NCBI RefSeq assembly: GCF_003034915.1 | Contig: NZ_PZJX01000006.1 | Location: 98,402 to 162,401 of the forward strand | DNA length: 64,000 bases | Direction: 5' to 3' | Source: Mesorhizobium helmanticense | Lineage (GTDB): Bacteria; Pseudomonadota; Alphaproteobacteria; Rhizobiales; Rhizobiaceae | In this document: positions 35,777 through 45,058 of the stretch, piece by piece | How positions within the stretch are numbered: the stretch's first letter is position 1 | Layout: each line of letters starts with the position of its first letter | Notes under the pieces: model-generated | The model's input: the letters and a program-made list of their open reading frames with translations, nothing else | Told to the model about the DNA's origin: nothing | The model's database searches: none | Translations under genes and position numbers: made by a program

Positions 35777-35802
35777 CCGGCCAACAAACAGAAGGCTCGA
35801 AA

Positions 35803-36264
35803 ATGTCGATAAAGAAGACCGGTGTTGACCAGCAGCTGATCCGCGATCTGGCGGGCATACTGAACGACACCAACCTCACCGAGATCGAGGTCGAGCTGGG
35901 CGACTTGAAGGTGCGCGTGTCGCGACAGGCGCCGGCCGTGCATGCGATCGCCGCGCCGCAGCCCGCTTATGCGCCGGCGGCGGCCCAGCCCGCGGCCGCC
36001 GCGGCCGGGCCGGCGGCAGCCGAAATATCAAAGAACGCGGTCGCTTCGCCGATGGTCGGCACCGCCTATCTGGCGCCGTCACCCGACGCCAAGCCGTTCA
36101 TCGAGGTCGGCCAGACGGTCAAGGAAGGCCAGACGCTGCTGATCATCGAGGCGATGAAGACGATGAACCAGATCCCCTCGCCTCGCGGCGGCACGGTGAC
36201 GGCGATCCTGTTCGAGGATGCGCAGCCGGTCGAATATGGCATGCCGCTCGTCGTGATCGAGTAG
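35803..36264 (+). CDS. accB: Biotin carboxyl carrier protein of acetyl-CoA carboxylase
   Basis: The 153-residue product from ATG 35803 (GAAGG upstream; an alternative ATG at 35773 overlaps the aroQ stop) has an N-terminal region binding the carboxylase core, a Pro/Ala linker (about 50-75), and a biotinyl domain with the biotinylated lysine Lys119 in [10 protein letters not shown]. It carries the carboxybiotin between AccC and the transferase AccAD for malonyl-CoA synthesis, the first step of fatty acid synthesis. accC begins 19 nt after the stop. Confidence 0.95.
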   Translation: MSIKKTGVDQQLIRDLAGILNDTNLTEIEVELGDLKVRVSRQAPAVHAIAAPQPAYAPAAAQPAAAAAGPAAAEISKNAVASPMVGTAYLAPSPDAKPFIEVGQTVKEGQTLLIIEAMKTMNQIPSPRGGTVTAILFEDAQPVEYGMPLVVIE

Positions 36265-36283
36265 AGCCGGGAACAGGCGAGAC

Positions 36284-37627
36284 ATGTTCCAGAAAATCCT
36301 CATCGCCAATCGCGGCGAAATTGCCCTGAGGGTGCTGCGCGCCTGCAAGGAGCTCGGCATCCAGACCGTGGTGGTGCATTCGACCGCCGACGCCGACGCC
36401 ATGCATGTCAGGCTCGCCGACGAGAGCGTCTGCATCGGCCCGCCGCCGTCGCGCGACAGCTATCTCAACATCCACCAGATCGTCGCGGCCTGCGAGATCA
36501 CCGGCGCCGATGCCGTGCATCCGGGCTACGGCTTTCTGTCGGAAAATGCCAAGTTCGCCGATATCCTCGCCGCGCACAACATCACCTTCATCGGCCCGAC
36601 GGGCGACCATATCCGCATCATGGGCGACAAGATCGAGGCCAAGCGCACGGCAAAACGCCTTGGCATTCCGGTCGTGCCCGGCTCCGACGGCGCGGTCACC
36701 GAGGAAAAGGAAGCCAGGCGCATCGCCGCCGAGATCGGCTACCCCGTGATCATCAAGGCTTCGGCCGGCGGTGGCGGACGCGGCATGAAGGTGGCGCATA
36801 GCGAAGCCGAGCTTGAAATTGCCTTGCAGACGGCCCGCTCGGAAGCCGGTGCTGCCTTCGGCGACGACGCCGTTTATATCGAGAAATATCTGGAAAAGCC
36901 GCGCCACATCGAGGTCCAGGTGTTCGGCGACGGCGCTGGCCGCGGCGTGCATTTCGGCGAGCGCGACTGCTCGCTGCAACGCCGCCACCAGAAGGTCTGG
37001 GAAGAAGCGCCCTCGCCGGCGCTCAATGCCGAGGAGCGCGCGCATATCGGAGGCGTCTGCGCCAAGGCCATCGCCGATCTCGGTTATTCCGGCGCCGGCA
37101 CCATCGAATTCCTCTACGAGAACGGCGAGTTCTATTTCATCGAAATGAACACTCGCCTGCAGGTCGAGCATCCGGTGACGGAGGCGATCACCGGCATCGA
37201 CCTGGTGCATGAGCAGATCCGCGTCGCCTCGGGCGGCGGGCTTTCGGTGCGGCAGGAGGACATCAAGTTCAACGGCCACGCCATCGAATGCCGCATCAAT
37301 GCCGAGGATCCGCGCACCTTCACCCCCTCACCGGGCACGATCACGCATTTCCACACGCCGGGCGGCCTCGGCATTCGCGTCGATTCCGGCGTTTATTCCG
37401 GCTACAAGATCCCGCCCTACTACGACAGCCTGATCGGCAAGCTGATCGTGCACGGCCGCAACCGCGTCGAATGCATGATGCGGCTGCGCCGCGCGCTCGA
37501 CGAGTTCGTCGTCGATGGCATCAAGACGACGCTGCCGCTCTTCCGTGACCTTGTCGGCAACGCCGACATCGCCAATGGCGACTACGACATCCACTGGCTG
37601 GAAAAATACCTGGCCAAAGAGGAATAG
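36284..37627 (+). CDS. accC: Biotin carboxylase subunit of acetyl-CoA carboxylase
   Basis: The 447-residue ATP-grasp enzyme charges biotin on AccB with bicarbonate and ATP. Motifs in order: [13 protein letters not shown] at the N-terminus, [12 protein letters not shown], the ATP-grasp glycine loop [12 protein letters not shown], catalytic region [36 protein letters not shown], and ECRINAED. Full length, no anomaly. It is cotranscribed with accB and is followed 26 nt later by aat. Confidence 0.96.
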   Translation: MFQKILIANRGEIALRVLRACKELGIQTVVVHSTADADAMHVRLADESVCIGPPPSRDSYLNIHQIVAACEITGADAVHPGYGFLSENAKFADILAAHNITFIGPTGDHIRIMGDKIEAKRTAKRLGIPVVPGSDGAVTEEKEARRIAAEIGYPVIIKASAGGGGRGMKVAHSEAELEIALQTARSEAGAAFGDDAVYIEKYLEKPRHIEVQVFGDGAGRGVHFGERDCSLQRRHQKVWEEAPSPALNAEERAHIGGVCAKAIADLGYSGAGTIEFLYENGEFYFIEMNTRLQVEHPVTEAITGIDLVHEQIRVASGGGLSVRQEDIKFNGHAIECRINAEDPRTFTPSPGTITHFHTPGGLGIRVDSGVYSGYKIPPYYDSLIGKLIVHGRNRVECMMRLRRALDEFVVDGIKTTLPLFRDLVGNADIANGDYDIHWLEKYLAKEE

Positions 37628-37653
37628 CCATCAACTTCTAGTATGATGACGCG

Positions 37654-38271
37654 ATGACCCGTCCCTACGCGCCAGGCTATCGCATCCCGACAGATCTTCT
37701 GCTCAAGGCCTATGCCTCGGGCGTTTTTCCGATGGCCGAAAGCGCCAGCGACCCGGAAGTGTTCTGGGTGCGGCCGGAGACACGCGGCATCATCCCGCTC
37801 GACGGGTTCCATACGCCCAAAAGCCTGGGCAAGACGCTGCGGAAAAACCTGTTCGACATCCGTTTCGATTTCGATTTCGAGGCGACGATCGACGGCTGCG
37901 CCGAGAAGCGCGATGAGCGCCGCTCGACCTGGATCAATGCGCCGATCCGCGAAGCCTATGTCGAGCTCCATCGCATGGGTCATTGCCATTCGGTCGAGGC
38001 CTGGCGCGAGGACCGGCTGGTCGGCGGCCTCTACGGCGTCTCGCTTGGCCGGGTGTTCTTTGGCGAAAGCATGTTCGCCAGGGAAACGGACGCCTCGAAG
38101 GCCTGCCTCGTGCGCCTGGTCGAGCGGTTGAAGGAGCGCGGCTTCGCGCTGCTTGATACGCAGTTCACCACCGAGCACCTCAAGCGCTTCGGCGCCGTCG
38201 ACGTGCCGCGCGGCAAGTATGAAAAGATGCTGGCCGAGGCGCTGAAAGGCGAAGCGGTGTTTTATCCGTGA
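37654..38271 (+). CDS. aat: Leucyl/phenylalanyl-tRNA-protein transferase
   Basis: The 205-residue protein adds Leu or Phe from tRNA to proteins with N-terminal Arg or Lys, marking them for ClpS/ClpAP degradation. Family marks: [62 protein letters not shown], and [21 protein letters not shown]. Location after accC matches other Rhizobiales. It is convergent with a small NTF2-like gene four bases away. Confidence 0.94.
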   Translation: MTRPYAPGYRIPTDLLLKAYASGVFPMAESASDPEVFWVRPETRGIIPLDGFHTPKSLGKTLRKNLFDIRFDFDFEATIDGCAEKRDERRSTWINAPIREAYVELHRMGHCHSVEAWREDRLVGGLYGVSLGRVFFGESMFARETDASKACLVRLVERLKERGFALLDTQFTTEHLKRFGAVDVPRGKYEKMLAEALKGEAVFYP

Positions 38272-38274
38272 CGA

Positions 38275-38661
38275 TCAATCTTTCGCAGTTGCCTCCATTG
38301 GCGTTTGCGAATGAAACATCATCTTCCAGCCATTGACGCGATGAACATAGCCGGAGCTGACCAGCGCCGCGTACGGTTCGCCGTTCTCCCGCGTCGCACG
38401 CGCCTCGTAGGTGAGCATGACGATGTCGCTGCCCGGCTCGATTATTCCCTTGAGTTCGATGTCGAGGTCGCGCCAACGATTTGGATTGGTTACGGTCTTG
38501 GCGAGATCGGCATTGTCCATCGCCTGCGCCATCTGCGGAAATGCCACCAGGCATTCGGTGTCGGCGTTGGCCGCATAGTAGGCCGCGTCGCCCGTCCAGA
38601 ACCCCTTTTCGAGCTCCAGCAGCTCTTTCTTGCTCGCGGTGATCCGCTTGCTGTCTGACAT
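38275..38661 (-). CDS. NTF2-like (DUF4440-type) protein
   Basis: A 128-residue protein with the SnoaL/NTF2-like cone fold suggested by an N-terminal helix (KKELLELEKGFWTGDAAYYAANADTECLVAFP) and antiparallel strands (IVMLTYEARATR, YAALVSSGYVHRVNGWKMMFHSQTP). Such proteins bind small ligands or act as weak enzymes; no function can be given. No signal peptide. It sits between the convergent aat gene and the DUF2155 gene, which lies upstream on the same strand. Confidence 0.75.
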   Translation of the reverse strand: MSDSKRITASKKELLELEKGFWTGDAAYYAANADTECLVAFPQMAQAMDNADLAKTVTNPNRWRDLDIELKGIIEPGSDIVMLTYEARATRENGEPYAALVSSGYVHRVNGWKMMFHSQTPMEATAKD

Positions 38662-38735
38662 CGAAGATCCTCCATGCGCATCGATGCGCGGCCGTCCGTG
38701 GCCTAACGCATGGCGCGTATGGCGGTTCCGGAGGA

Positions 38736-39266
38736 TCAGTTGGTCTTGCTGGTATCCGGTTCAGCGGTAGCAGGGTTGGCCGTGGCCTTTTTCCCGGTAT
38801 CGGCCTTGGCCGAGTCGGGCGCCGGCACATCCGACTTCTGCTTGCAGCCCTTGAGCCAGACGTCGTAAACGGCGTGCTCGACGGCATTGAGGCCGGGACT
38901 CTCGGCAAACATCCAGCCGGTGAAGATGCGGCGTATCTTGCGGTCGAGCGTGATCTCATCGACCTCGACGAAGGAATCGGTCTTCGGCTGGTCGTCCTGC
39001 GGCCGCGAATAGCAGACGCGCGGCGTTACCTGCAAAGCGCCGAACTGCACCGTCTCGTCGATATAGACATCGAAGGTGATGATGCGGCCGGTAATCTTGT
39101 CGATGCCGGCGAACTCGGCGACGGGATTGGTGATGCGATCCGATGTCGCGGACGGGGCTGGCGCCTCCGGCGCCGCCGGCGTCTGCGCGGCGGCCACGCC
39201 GAAAGCACCAAAAGCGACAGTTATCGCCGTCAGTGCGCCCATCGAGATTCGGCCGAAAATGCTCAT
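38736..39266 (-). CDS. DUF2155 domain-containing exported protein
   Basis: The 176-residue precursor has a signal peptide (MSIFGRISMGALTAITVAFG..., cleavage near AAA-QTP) and a DUF2155 domain: ITGRIITFDVYIDETVQFGALQVTPRVCYSRP and FTGWMFAESPGLNAVEHAVYDVWLKGCK with two conserved cysteines that may pair. The C-terminal 30 residues are low-complexity (Ala, Pro, Thr, Lys, Asp). The family is periplasmic and almost confined to alphaproteobacteria, with no known role; it is regularly found beside aat and the NDUFA12 gene, as here. Confidence 0.9.
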   Translation of the reverse strand: MSIFGRISMGALTAITVAFGAFGVAAAQTPAAPEAPAPSATSDRITNPVAEFAGIDKITGRIITFDVYIDETVQFGALQVTPRVCYSRPQDDQPKTDSFVEVDEITLDRKIRRIFTGWMFAESPGLNAVEHAVYDVWLKGCKQKSDVPAPDSAKADTGKKATANPATAEPDTSKTN

Positions 39267-39391
39267 ATGGGGATACCGGTTGTTTGCGCCCGGGTGATTC
39301 TGTCGATCGCCAAGGCTATTCGCTGCTGCGGGATCAGCAAGCAGCTAAACGCCAATTGTGGCGATAAAGGATCGATCCGCGTTGACGAGGG

Positions 39392-39790
39392 TTATGACCC
39401 CGGCGTCCAGGCGTCGTAGTCGCCCGTCACCTGCGGGCGGTGCTGATTGGTTAGCACCGAGCCCTTGGGGCGGTAAGCGGCGGCACTGCCGGTGAGGTTC
39501 GGCTGATGCGATTTCTGCCAATCGCGTGGCTTGTAGCTTTCGCTCGGCGGCGCGACGTCGACGCGATGATGGATCCAGCCATGCCAGCCCGGCGGGATTT
39601 CCGAGGCTTCCGAATAGTTGCGATAGATGACCCAGCGGCGCGTGCGGCCTTCCGAATCGACACCACCCTCGTAGTAGACGTTGCCAGTCTCGTCCTGCCC
39701 GACTTCCTTGCCGTGCCGCCAGGTATGGAAGCGCGTTCCCAGCGTCTGGCCGTTCCACCAGGTGAAAAACTGCAGAAGGAAAGTTTTCAT
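39392..39790 (-). CDS. NDUFA12-family NADH:ubiquinone oxidoreductase accessory subunit
   Basis: The 132-residue protein matches the NDUFA12/B17.2 accessory subunit of respiratory complex I: TWWNGQTLGTRFHTWRHGKEVGQDETGNVYYE, RRWVIYRNYSEASEIPPGWHGWIHH, and the C-terminal YKPRDWQKSHQPNLTGSAAAYRP. It is one of the accessory subunits shared by alphaproteobacteria and mitochondria, associated with assembly or stability of the peripheral arm. It lies 125 nt upstream of the DUF2155 gene on the same strand. Confidence 0.93.
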   Translation of the reverse strand: MKTFLLQFFTWWNGQTLGTRFHTWRHGKEVGQDETGNVYYEGGVDSEGRTRRWVIYRNYSEASEIPPGWHGWIHHRVDVAPPSESYKPRDWQKSHQPNLTGSAAAYRPKGSVLTNQHRPQVTGDYDAWTPGS

Positions 39791-39992
39791 CCAAATCCTC
39801 GCGGCGGGCGCCCGTTGCCTGCTTATGGCGTCAGGTCATCGCGAAGGCAAGACCTTTGCCTGAGGTGCCGTACAAATGGTCGTCAGCGGCCAATGCAAAC
39901 CTTTGTTCCGGGACGCGTGCTTGCCAAGCTTGTCTCGTCTTCCTAAAGCTCGGCGCGCCCGGTGCGGGCAATGGTGACTGGTCTTGAGGGAG

Positions 39993-40856
39993 ATGACGCT
40001 TTTGGCCCCAGACGCATCCGACGCGGATCAGCGGATCAGCGCCAACTCCATTCGCCGGCGCAAGGGCGGCGTGCCGATCGTCTGCCTCACCGCCTACACC
40101 TATCCGGTCGCGCGCCTGCTCGACGACCATGTCGACCTGCTTCTGGTCGGTGACAGCGTCGCCATGGTCCTGCATGGCCACGAGACCACGCTCGGCGCTT
40201 CGCTGGAGATGATGATCGCCCACGGGCAAGCAGTGATGCGGGGTTCCGCCAAGGCCTGCGTTGTGGTCGACATGCCGGCCGGCAGCTATGAGGACTCGCC
40301 GCGCCAGGCCGTTGCCTCGGCGCGGCGGATCGTCAAGGAGACCGGCTGCCAGGCCGTCAAGCTGGAAGGCGGCGTCGCTGTTGCCCGGCAGATCGCGGCG
40401 ATCGTTGCGGCCGGCATTCCGGTCATGGGGCATATCGGCTTGCTGCCGCAATCGGTGGAAAGCGACGGCGGTTACAAGATCAAGGGCCGCAGCGAGGAGA
40501 ATGTGGCAGCACTTTTTCGCGATGCGGACGCGGTCGAAAAGGCCGGTGCGTTCTCGGTGGTCATCGAAGGCACTGTCGAGACCGTCGCCGCCGACCTCAC
40601 CCGGCACATCTCCATCCCCACCATCGGCATCGGCGCCAGCGGCGACTGTGACGGGCAGATCCTGGTTATCGATGACATGGTGGGCTTGACCGTCGACCGC
40701 GTGCCGAAATTCGTCAAGCAATATGCAGATCTGCGCAGCGTCATCTCCGGTGCCGCCGCCAGCTATGCGGCGGAGGTGCGAAACCGGACGTTTCCCGGCC
40801 CGGGCCATGTCTTTCCCGCCGCTACCGACAAGAGCAACGCAGGCGACAAAGTATGA
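39993..40856 (+). CDS. panB: 3-methyl-2-oxobutanoate hydroxymethyltransferase
   Basis: About 287 residues from ATG 39993; the frame also opens with TTG 39984, and the closest GAGGG lies better placed for neither, so the start is uncertain by three codons. The TIM-barrel enzyme adds a hydroxymethyl group from methylene-tetrahydrofolate to 2-oxoisovalerate in pantothenate synthesis. Marks: VCLTAYTYPVARLLDDHVDLLLVGDSVAMV, EDSPRQAV, VKLEGG, MGHIGLLPQ and TIGIGASGDCDGQILVIDDMVG. Its stop overlaps panC (ATGA). Confidence 0.93.
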   Translation: MTLLAPDASDADQRISANSIRRRKGGVPIVCLTAYTYPVARLLDDHVDLLLVGDSVAMVLHGHETTLGASLEMMIAHGQAVMRGSAKACVVVDMPAGSYEDSPRQAVASARRIVKETGCQAVKLEGGVAVARQIAAIVAAGIPVMGHIGLLPQSVESDGGYKIKGRSEENVAALFRDADAVEKAGAFSVVIEGTVETVAADLTRHISIPTIGIGASGDCDGQILVIDDMVGLTVDRVPKFVKQYADLRSVISGAAASYAAEVRNRTFPGPGHVFPAATDKSNAGDKV

Positions 40857-41704
40857 GCCGTCCCCTCGTCGTCGACAGCGTCGCCGCGCTTCGCGCGCAA
40901 GTCCGCGACTGGCGTCGCGACGGCCTCAACATCGCAATGGTGCCAACCATGGGGGCGCTGCATGACGGCCACATCTCGCTGGTCGAGATCGCTCTCGAAA
41001 AAGCCGATCGCTGCGTTGTTTCGATCTTCGTCAATCCGACGCAGTTCGCGCCGAGCGAAGATCTCGACAAATACCCGCGCCAACTCGCCCGCGACCTCGA
41101 GCGGCTACGACAAGCCGGCGCGCAGCTCGCCTTCACGCCCGCTGTGAAGCAGATGTATCCAGCCGGTTTCGCCACGAAAATCTCGGTCGGCGGGCCTGCC
41201 GCCGGGCTGGAGTCGGATTTCCGGCCGACCTTCTTCGACGGCGTCGCGACTGTCGTGGCGAAGCTCTTCCTGCAGGCGTCGCCCGACTTCGCGGTCTTCG
41301 GCGAGAAGGACTATCAGCAGCTTTGCGTGGTCCGGCAGCTCTGCCGCGACCTCGACATGCCGGTGGAAATCATCGGCGCGCCGACGGTACGCGATGCGCA
41401 TGGCCTCGCCATGTCGTCGCGCAACGCCTATCTCGGCGACGCCGAGCTCGAGGTGGCACGCCAGCTCAACGCCATATTGCGCCGGGCGGCGGTGGCGCTT
41501 GCGGCCGGCACGAATGAAGACAGCGCAACCGCCGAGGCCAGTCGCGCGCTGGTCAAGGCCGGCTTCGACAAGGTCGACTATGTCGCGGCGCGCGAGAGCC
41601 TGACGCTTGCCCCGTGGCGGCTCGGCCGCGACGGCCGCCTGCTCGCCGCCGCCTGGCTCGGCAAGACCAGGCTGATCGACAATGTGGAAGTTCTCTCCGC
41701 CTGA
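40853..41704 (+). CDS. panC: Pantothenate synthetase
   Basis: The 283-residue nucleotidyltransferase-fold enzyme joins pantoate and beta-alanine with ATP. Motifs: VPTMGALHDGHISLV (HxGH), FVNPTQFAPSEDLDKYPR, the pantoate region VATVVAKLFLQASPDFAVFGEKDYQQL, and MSSRNAYL (KMSKS equivalent). Length is typical. The first codon overlaps the end of panB, so the two are translationally coupled. Confidence 0.95.
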   Translation: MSRPLVVDSVAALRAQVRDWRRDGLNIAMVPTMGALHDGHISLVEIALEKADRCVVSIFVNPTQFAPSEDLDKYPRQLARDLERLRQAGAQLAFTPAVKQMYPAGFATKISVGGPAAGLESDFRPTFFDGVATVVAKLFLQASPDFAVFGEKDYQQLCVVRQLCRDLDMPVEIIGAPTVRDAHGLAMSSRNAYLGDAELEVARQLNAILRRAAVALAAGTNEDSATAEASRALVKAGFDKVDYVAARESLTLAPWRLGRDGRLLAAAWLGKTRLIDNVEVLSA

Positions 41705-41867
41705 TCCGGCGAGCTTCAACCAGCCCTTGTTCGAGCTGGTATCGCGGCAGGCATAGACTTGCCTGCATGGTGATATTTTGCCGCCCGTAGCCCCGAGTCA
41801 TGCAACCAGGACAACCGAAAGCTGCCGCAAGACATTTCACAGACAGGACGGAGCCAATGGGATTGTG

Positions 41868-41885
41868 TGACCTTATGCAAGGTCA
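41868..41885. promoter_or_regulatory. Perfect palindrome TGACCTT-ATGC-AAGGTCA before the LuxR-type gene
   Basis: Seven-base perfect arms separated by four bases, ending 15 nt before the TTG start codon of the LuxR-family gene and next to its ribosome-binding site. A regulator bound here would cover the start of the transcript, so autorepression is plausible. No other copy was found in the window. Confidence 0.5.
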
Positions 41886-41900
41886 TCTTGGAAGTTAATA

Positions 41901-43061
41901 TTGACTTCGCTGGCGAACAGGAACGGTCGCGCGCTGCCGCAGATCGTCGAGGCGATCTACGATTCGATTGCCGATGTCGACCGCTGGCAATCGACGCTCG
42001 ATGCCATCTGCCGGCTCGTCGACGGGCAGCTAGCCATGCTCGCCGTCCTCGACACGATCAGCAGCTCTGCCCGGTTTTCGGTATCCTGTGGCGACCCCGC
42101 CATCCTGGAGCCGCTGAAGCACGACTATGGCTCGGAAGTGCCTTTCTATGCCGTCGTTCCCCGGATGGAGATCGACGTGCCCTTCACCGTCGATTCGATC
42201 TATGCGCTGCAAGGTTCGGGTGCGCGGGAGAAATGGCTGGAAAGCCGCATCGTGCGTGAATGGGTCCAGCCCAACCGGCTCGACGATTTCTTCTGGGTGG
42301 CGCTGATGAGGCAGCCGGCCCGCATCGGGACGCTGATGGTGGTCACCGACGAGGACAGGCGCCCGATCTCGAGCGAGGATATCGACCTGGTTAGCCTGCT
42401 TGCACCGCATGTGCGGCGAGCCATGACCATCGGCGACCTGTTCGAAGCCGAGCGGCGCAAGGCCGATATTTTTCGCTCGATCCTCGAAAGCCTCGACCAT
42501 CCGGTACTGGTCGTCGCCGACGACATGAACATCATCTTCGCCAATCCGGCGGCCGAAGCGCTGCTGGCCGAAAATACCTCGGTTTCCTGCGTGCGGGGTC
42601 AGCTCTCCTTCACCTATGGGCTCGCCAATGCCGCGATCGGCCGCGCCGTCCAGCTCGGCAGACGCGACGAATTCGCTCTCGGACCTGCCGGCATCGGCAT
42701 CCCGTTGGCCGCGGCAAATGTTCCGGCGGTGGCTCATGTCATGCCGCTGGCAAGGCGCGAAATTTCGGCGCGCCTGTCGCAGCGCGCGGCCGCCGCCATC
42801 TTCATCGCAGCCGCGGGATCCGCGCCGGTCCCCGCGCTGGAGGCGATCACGGCGCTGTTCGGGCTGACCGCGGCGGAAAAGCGCGTCGCCGGACACGTTG
42901 CCGCCGGCCTGACGCGCAAGGAAATCGCCGCCGCCGGCGGTGTCTCGGACGGCACCATCAAGTCGCAACTGGCAACGATCTTCGACAAGACCGGCACCGG
43001 CGATCAGCGCGGGCTCGAACTCCTGATGCGCGAGCTGTCGCCACCGCTGCGCTCGAACTGA
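41901..43061 (+). CDS. LuxR-family transcriptional regulator with PAS-like middle
   Basis: The 386-residue protein starts at TTG 41901 (GGAAG six bases upstream). An N-terminal sensor-like region (PQIVEAIYDSIADVDRWQSTLDAIC) is followed by a PAS-like stretch (FRSILESLDHPVLVVADDMNIIFANPAAEAL) and a C-terminal LuxR helix-turn-helix (LFGLTAAEKRVAGHVAAGLTRKEIAAAGGVSDGTIKSQLATIFDKTG). It does not have the autoinducer-binding domain of quorum-sensing LuxR proteins. Ligand and target genes are unknown. A perfect palindrome lies just before the gene. It probably works alone. Confidence 0.85.
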   Translation: MTSLANRNGRALPQIVEAIYDSIADVDRWQSTLDAICRLVDGQLAMLAVLDTISSSARFSVSCGDPAILEPLKHDYGSEVPFYAVVPRMEIDVPFTVDSIYALQGSGAREKWLESRIVREWVQPNRLDDFFWVALMRQPARIGTLMVVTDEDRRPISSEDIDLVSLLAPHVRRAMTIGDLFEAERRKADIFRSILESLDHPVLVVADDMNIIFANPAAEALLAENTSVSCVRGQLSFTYGLANAAIGRAVQLGRRDEFALGPAGIGIPLAAANVPAVAHVMPLARREISARLSQRAAAAIFIAAAGSAPVPALEAITALFGLTAAEKRVAGHVAAGLTRKEIAAAGGVSDGTIKSQLATIFDKTGTGDQRGLELLMRELSPPLRSN

Positions 43062-43228
43062 TCTTGCGCCGGGGAACGGGTCCAGGCGGCATGTTTTGCA
43101 GCCTTTGCGGACCTCATTGCCAAAATCTGCAACACTGAGCCGGCTTCGTTACAATTCGGCCAAAATCATGGCGCGGTCCTGCGCACTCCAGAAGCGCGGC
43201 ACCATGCCCGGCTGGAAAGAGGTGATTT

Positions 43229-44647
43229 CTGGCGCGGGTCCCAATCTTGATACCAGCACATGTCGAGCGGCTGCTTCCCTATCTGTTCCTGCTTGCATTG
43301 ATCTGCATCGCGGTCGCCTTTCGGCCGCTGCTGCCTGTCGATGAAACGCGATATCTCAGCGTCACCTGGGAGATGTATCGAAGCGGACAGATCTTCGTTC
43401 CGACGATGAATTTCGCGCCCTATCTGCAGAAACCGCCGCTGCTGTTCTGGCTCATCGACTTCGTCTGGACCGTTTTTGGCGCCAGCCGGGTCGCCGCGAT
43501 GCTCGTCATCTCCGCCGCATCGTCGCTCGTCATCTGGCTGACGACCTTGCTTGCAAGGGCACTGTTTCCCGGTCGCGAAGACATCGCAAGCCGCATCCCC
43601 TGGCTGGTCGCCGGAAGCACGGTTTTCGTCATTTATTCGACGCTGATCCTGTTCGACATGCTGCTGACGGCCTGCGTGGTCGCAGCACTGTTGTCGCTGC
43701 TGGCCTTTGCTAGGAGCGGCAACCATTGGCAGGCGGTTTTGGCGGGACTGTTCATCGGACTGGGTGTCTTGGCGAAAGGCCCTGTCGTGCTCATCCATGT
43801 CGGCGTGCCCGTTCTCTTCTATCCATTCTGGCGCGATCGCCAGACAGGGCTGACGACGCCGAAATTCCTGGCGGGGGCAGGCCTGGCCATTCTCGTCGCA
43901 TTGATACCAGTAGCGGTCTGGCTGGTGCCGGCGACCATCCTGACGAAAGGCAACTTCGTCTACGACCTCGTCTGGAACCAGTCGGCCGGGCGTGTCACCG
44001 GCAAGCTGCACAATTCCCATAACCGGCCGTTCTATTTCTACATCCTGCTGATGCCGCTGCTGTTCATCCCGTGGATTTTCGTACCGCATGTCTGGCGCTT
44101 GCGACTGCCGGCCCGAATACGCGGCCTGATAAAGACACGGTCAAGGGACCTGCCGGCGCTGCGGCTGTTATCGATGTCGTTCGTCGCCATCGTGCTGATC
44201 TTCAGCGCCATATCCGGCAAGCAGCCGCACTACCTCGTTCCGGTCCTGCCGCTGGCAACGATCATGTTCGGATATTTCATGGCGGAAGTGCCGCTCGCCA
44301 GGATCAAGGGAGCAGCCTTTTCCATGCTCGCCATATTCGGCGTCGGGCATGCAATCGCCTCCGCCACCGCCTTCAAACGTTACGATCTCATGCCGCTGGC
44401 GAACTTCATCAGCCAGCGGAGGGATGCGGACTGGGCCGTCGACTTCGACTACCAGGCCCAAGTCGGCTTCCTCGCCCGGCTCGAGAAGCCGCTGGAGCGG
44501 ATCGACAATCCCCAGGAATGGCTTCGCTCCCATCCGGGCGGTTATGTCATCGAGCAATCCCGCAAGGATCCCGGCACAACGGAGCAGACCGCATTCCGCC
44601 TTCGCGTGGACCGTGACTATCTTGTCGTCCTCAAGGGACAACATTGA
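43229..44647 (+). CDS. GT39/ArnT-like membrane glycosyltransferase
   Basis: A polytopic protein of about 466-472 residues with roughly ten hydrophobic segments and the GT-C acidic motif in VDETRYLSVTWEMYRSG, plus APYLQKPPLLFWLI and KGPVVLIHVG, all matching the ArnT/Dolichyl-P-mannose transferase type. It uses a lipid-linked sugar and should modify a cell-envelope target such as lipid A or a polysaccharide. Two starts are possible: TTG 43247 with poor ribosome binding, or CTG 43229 preceded by AAAGAGGTGA at six-base spacing, which gives (M)ARVPILIPAHVERLL and is preferred here. Confidence 0.88.
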   Translation: MARVPILIPAHVERLLPYLFLLALICIAVAFRPLLPVDETRYLSVTWEMYRSGQIFVPTMNFAPYLQKPPLLFWLIDFVWTVFGASRVAAMLVISAASSLVIWLTTLLARALFPGREDIASRIPWLVAGSTVFVIYSTLILFDMLLTACVVAALLSLLAFARSGNHWQAVLAGLFIGLGVLAKGPVVLIHVGVPVLFYPFWRDRQTGLTTPKFLAGAGLAILVALIPVAVWLVPATILTKGNFVYDLVWNQSAGRVTGKLHNSHNRPFYFYILLMPLLFIPWIFVPHVWRLRLPARIRGLIKTRSRDLPALRLLSMSFVAIVLIFSAISGKQPHYLVPVLPLATIMFGYFMAEVPLARIKGAAFSMLAIFGVGHAIASATAFKRYDLMPLANFISQRRDADWAVDFDYQAQVGFLARLEKPLERIDNPQEWLRSHPGGYVIEQSRKDPGTTEQTAFRLRVDRDYLVVLKGQH

Positions 44648-44678
44648 CGGCGTGGCAGGCACCGTTGCCGCCGGCTGC

Positions 44679-44930
44679 TTACCCGATCACCTTCTCGAAA
44701 ATGAGCGCCGGCAGCCCGGAGCCACCGCCACAGTCGGCGGTATTGCCGGCGGGCAGAAACCCTTGCGCGCGGTAGAAGGCGACGGCAGGAGCGTTTGCCT
44801 CCTCCACCTCGACACGCAGCGTGCGCGCCTCCGGAAAGCTGGCCTCGACCTCTTCCAGCAGCGCCTGGCCGATCCCTCGCCTCTGGCAATCCGGATGCAC
44901 ATAGAGCTGGTTCAACAGGATGATCTTCGC
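44679..44930 (-). pseudogene. Truncated GNAT acetyltransferase remnant
   Basis: The frame encodes only the C-terminal half of a GNAT fold: IILLNQLYVHPDCQRRGIGQALLEEVEASFPEARTLRVEVEEANAPAVAFYRAQGFLP includes the acetyl-CoA loop and the last helix. The N-terminal half is not recognisable: upstream the frame runs on to 45092 with unrelated sequence and into the divergent diguanylate cyclase promoter. There is no credible start. It is probably a decayed gene rather than a small functional protein. Confidence 0.65.
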
Positions 44931-45058
44931 ATCAGAATCGAAGCGCTTGGAATCGCGGCCTCTTCGCCGCATCGTAACTTTATCGATACCTCCTTGCTGC
45001 ATGACTCCAGTCGGGCCAGGTCGCGGAGTTGCGACCGTCGTGGCAAGGAACGCGGGGC

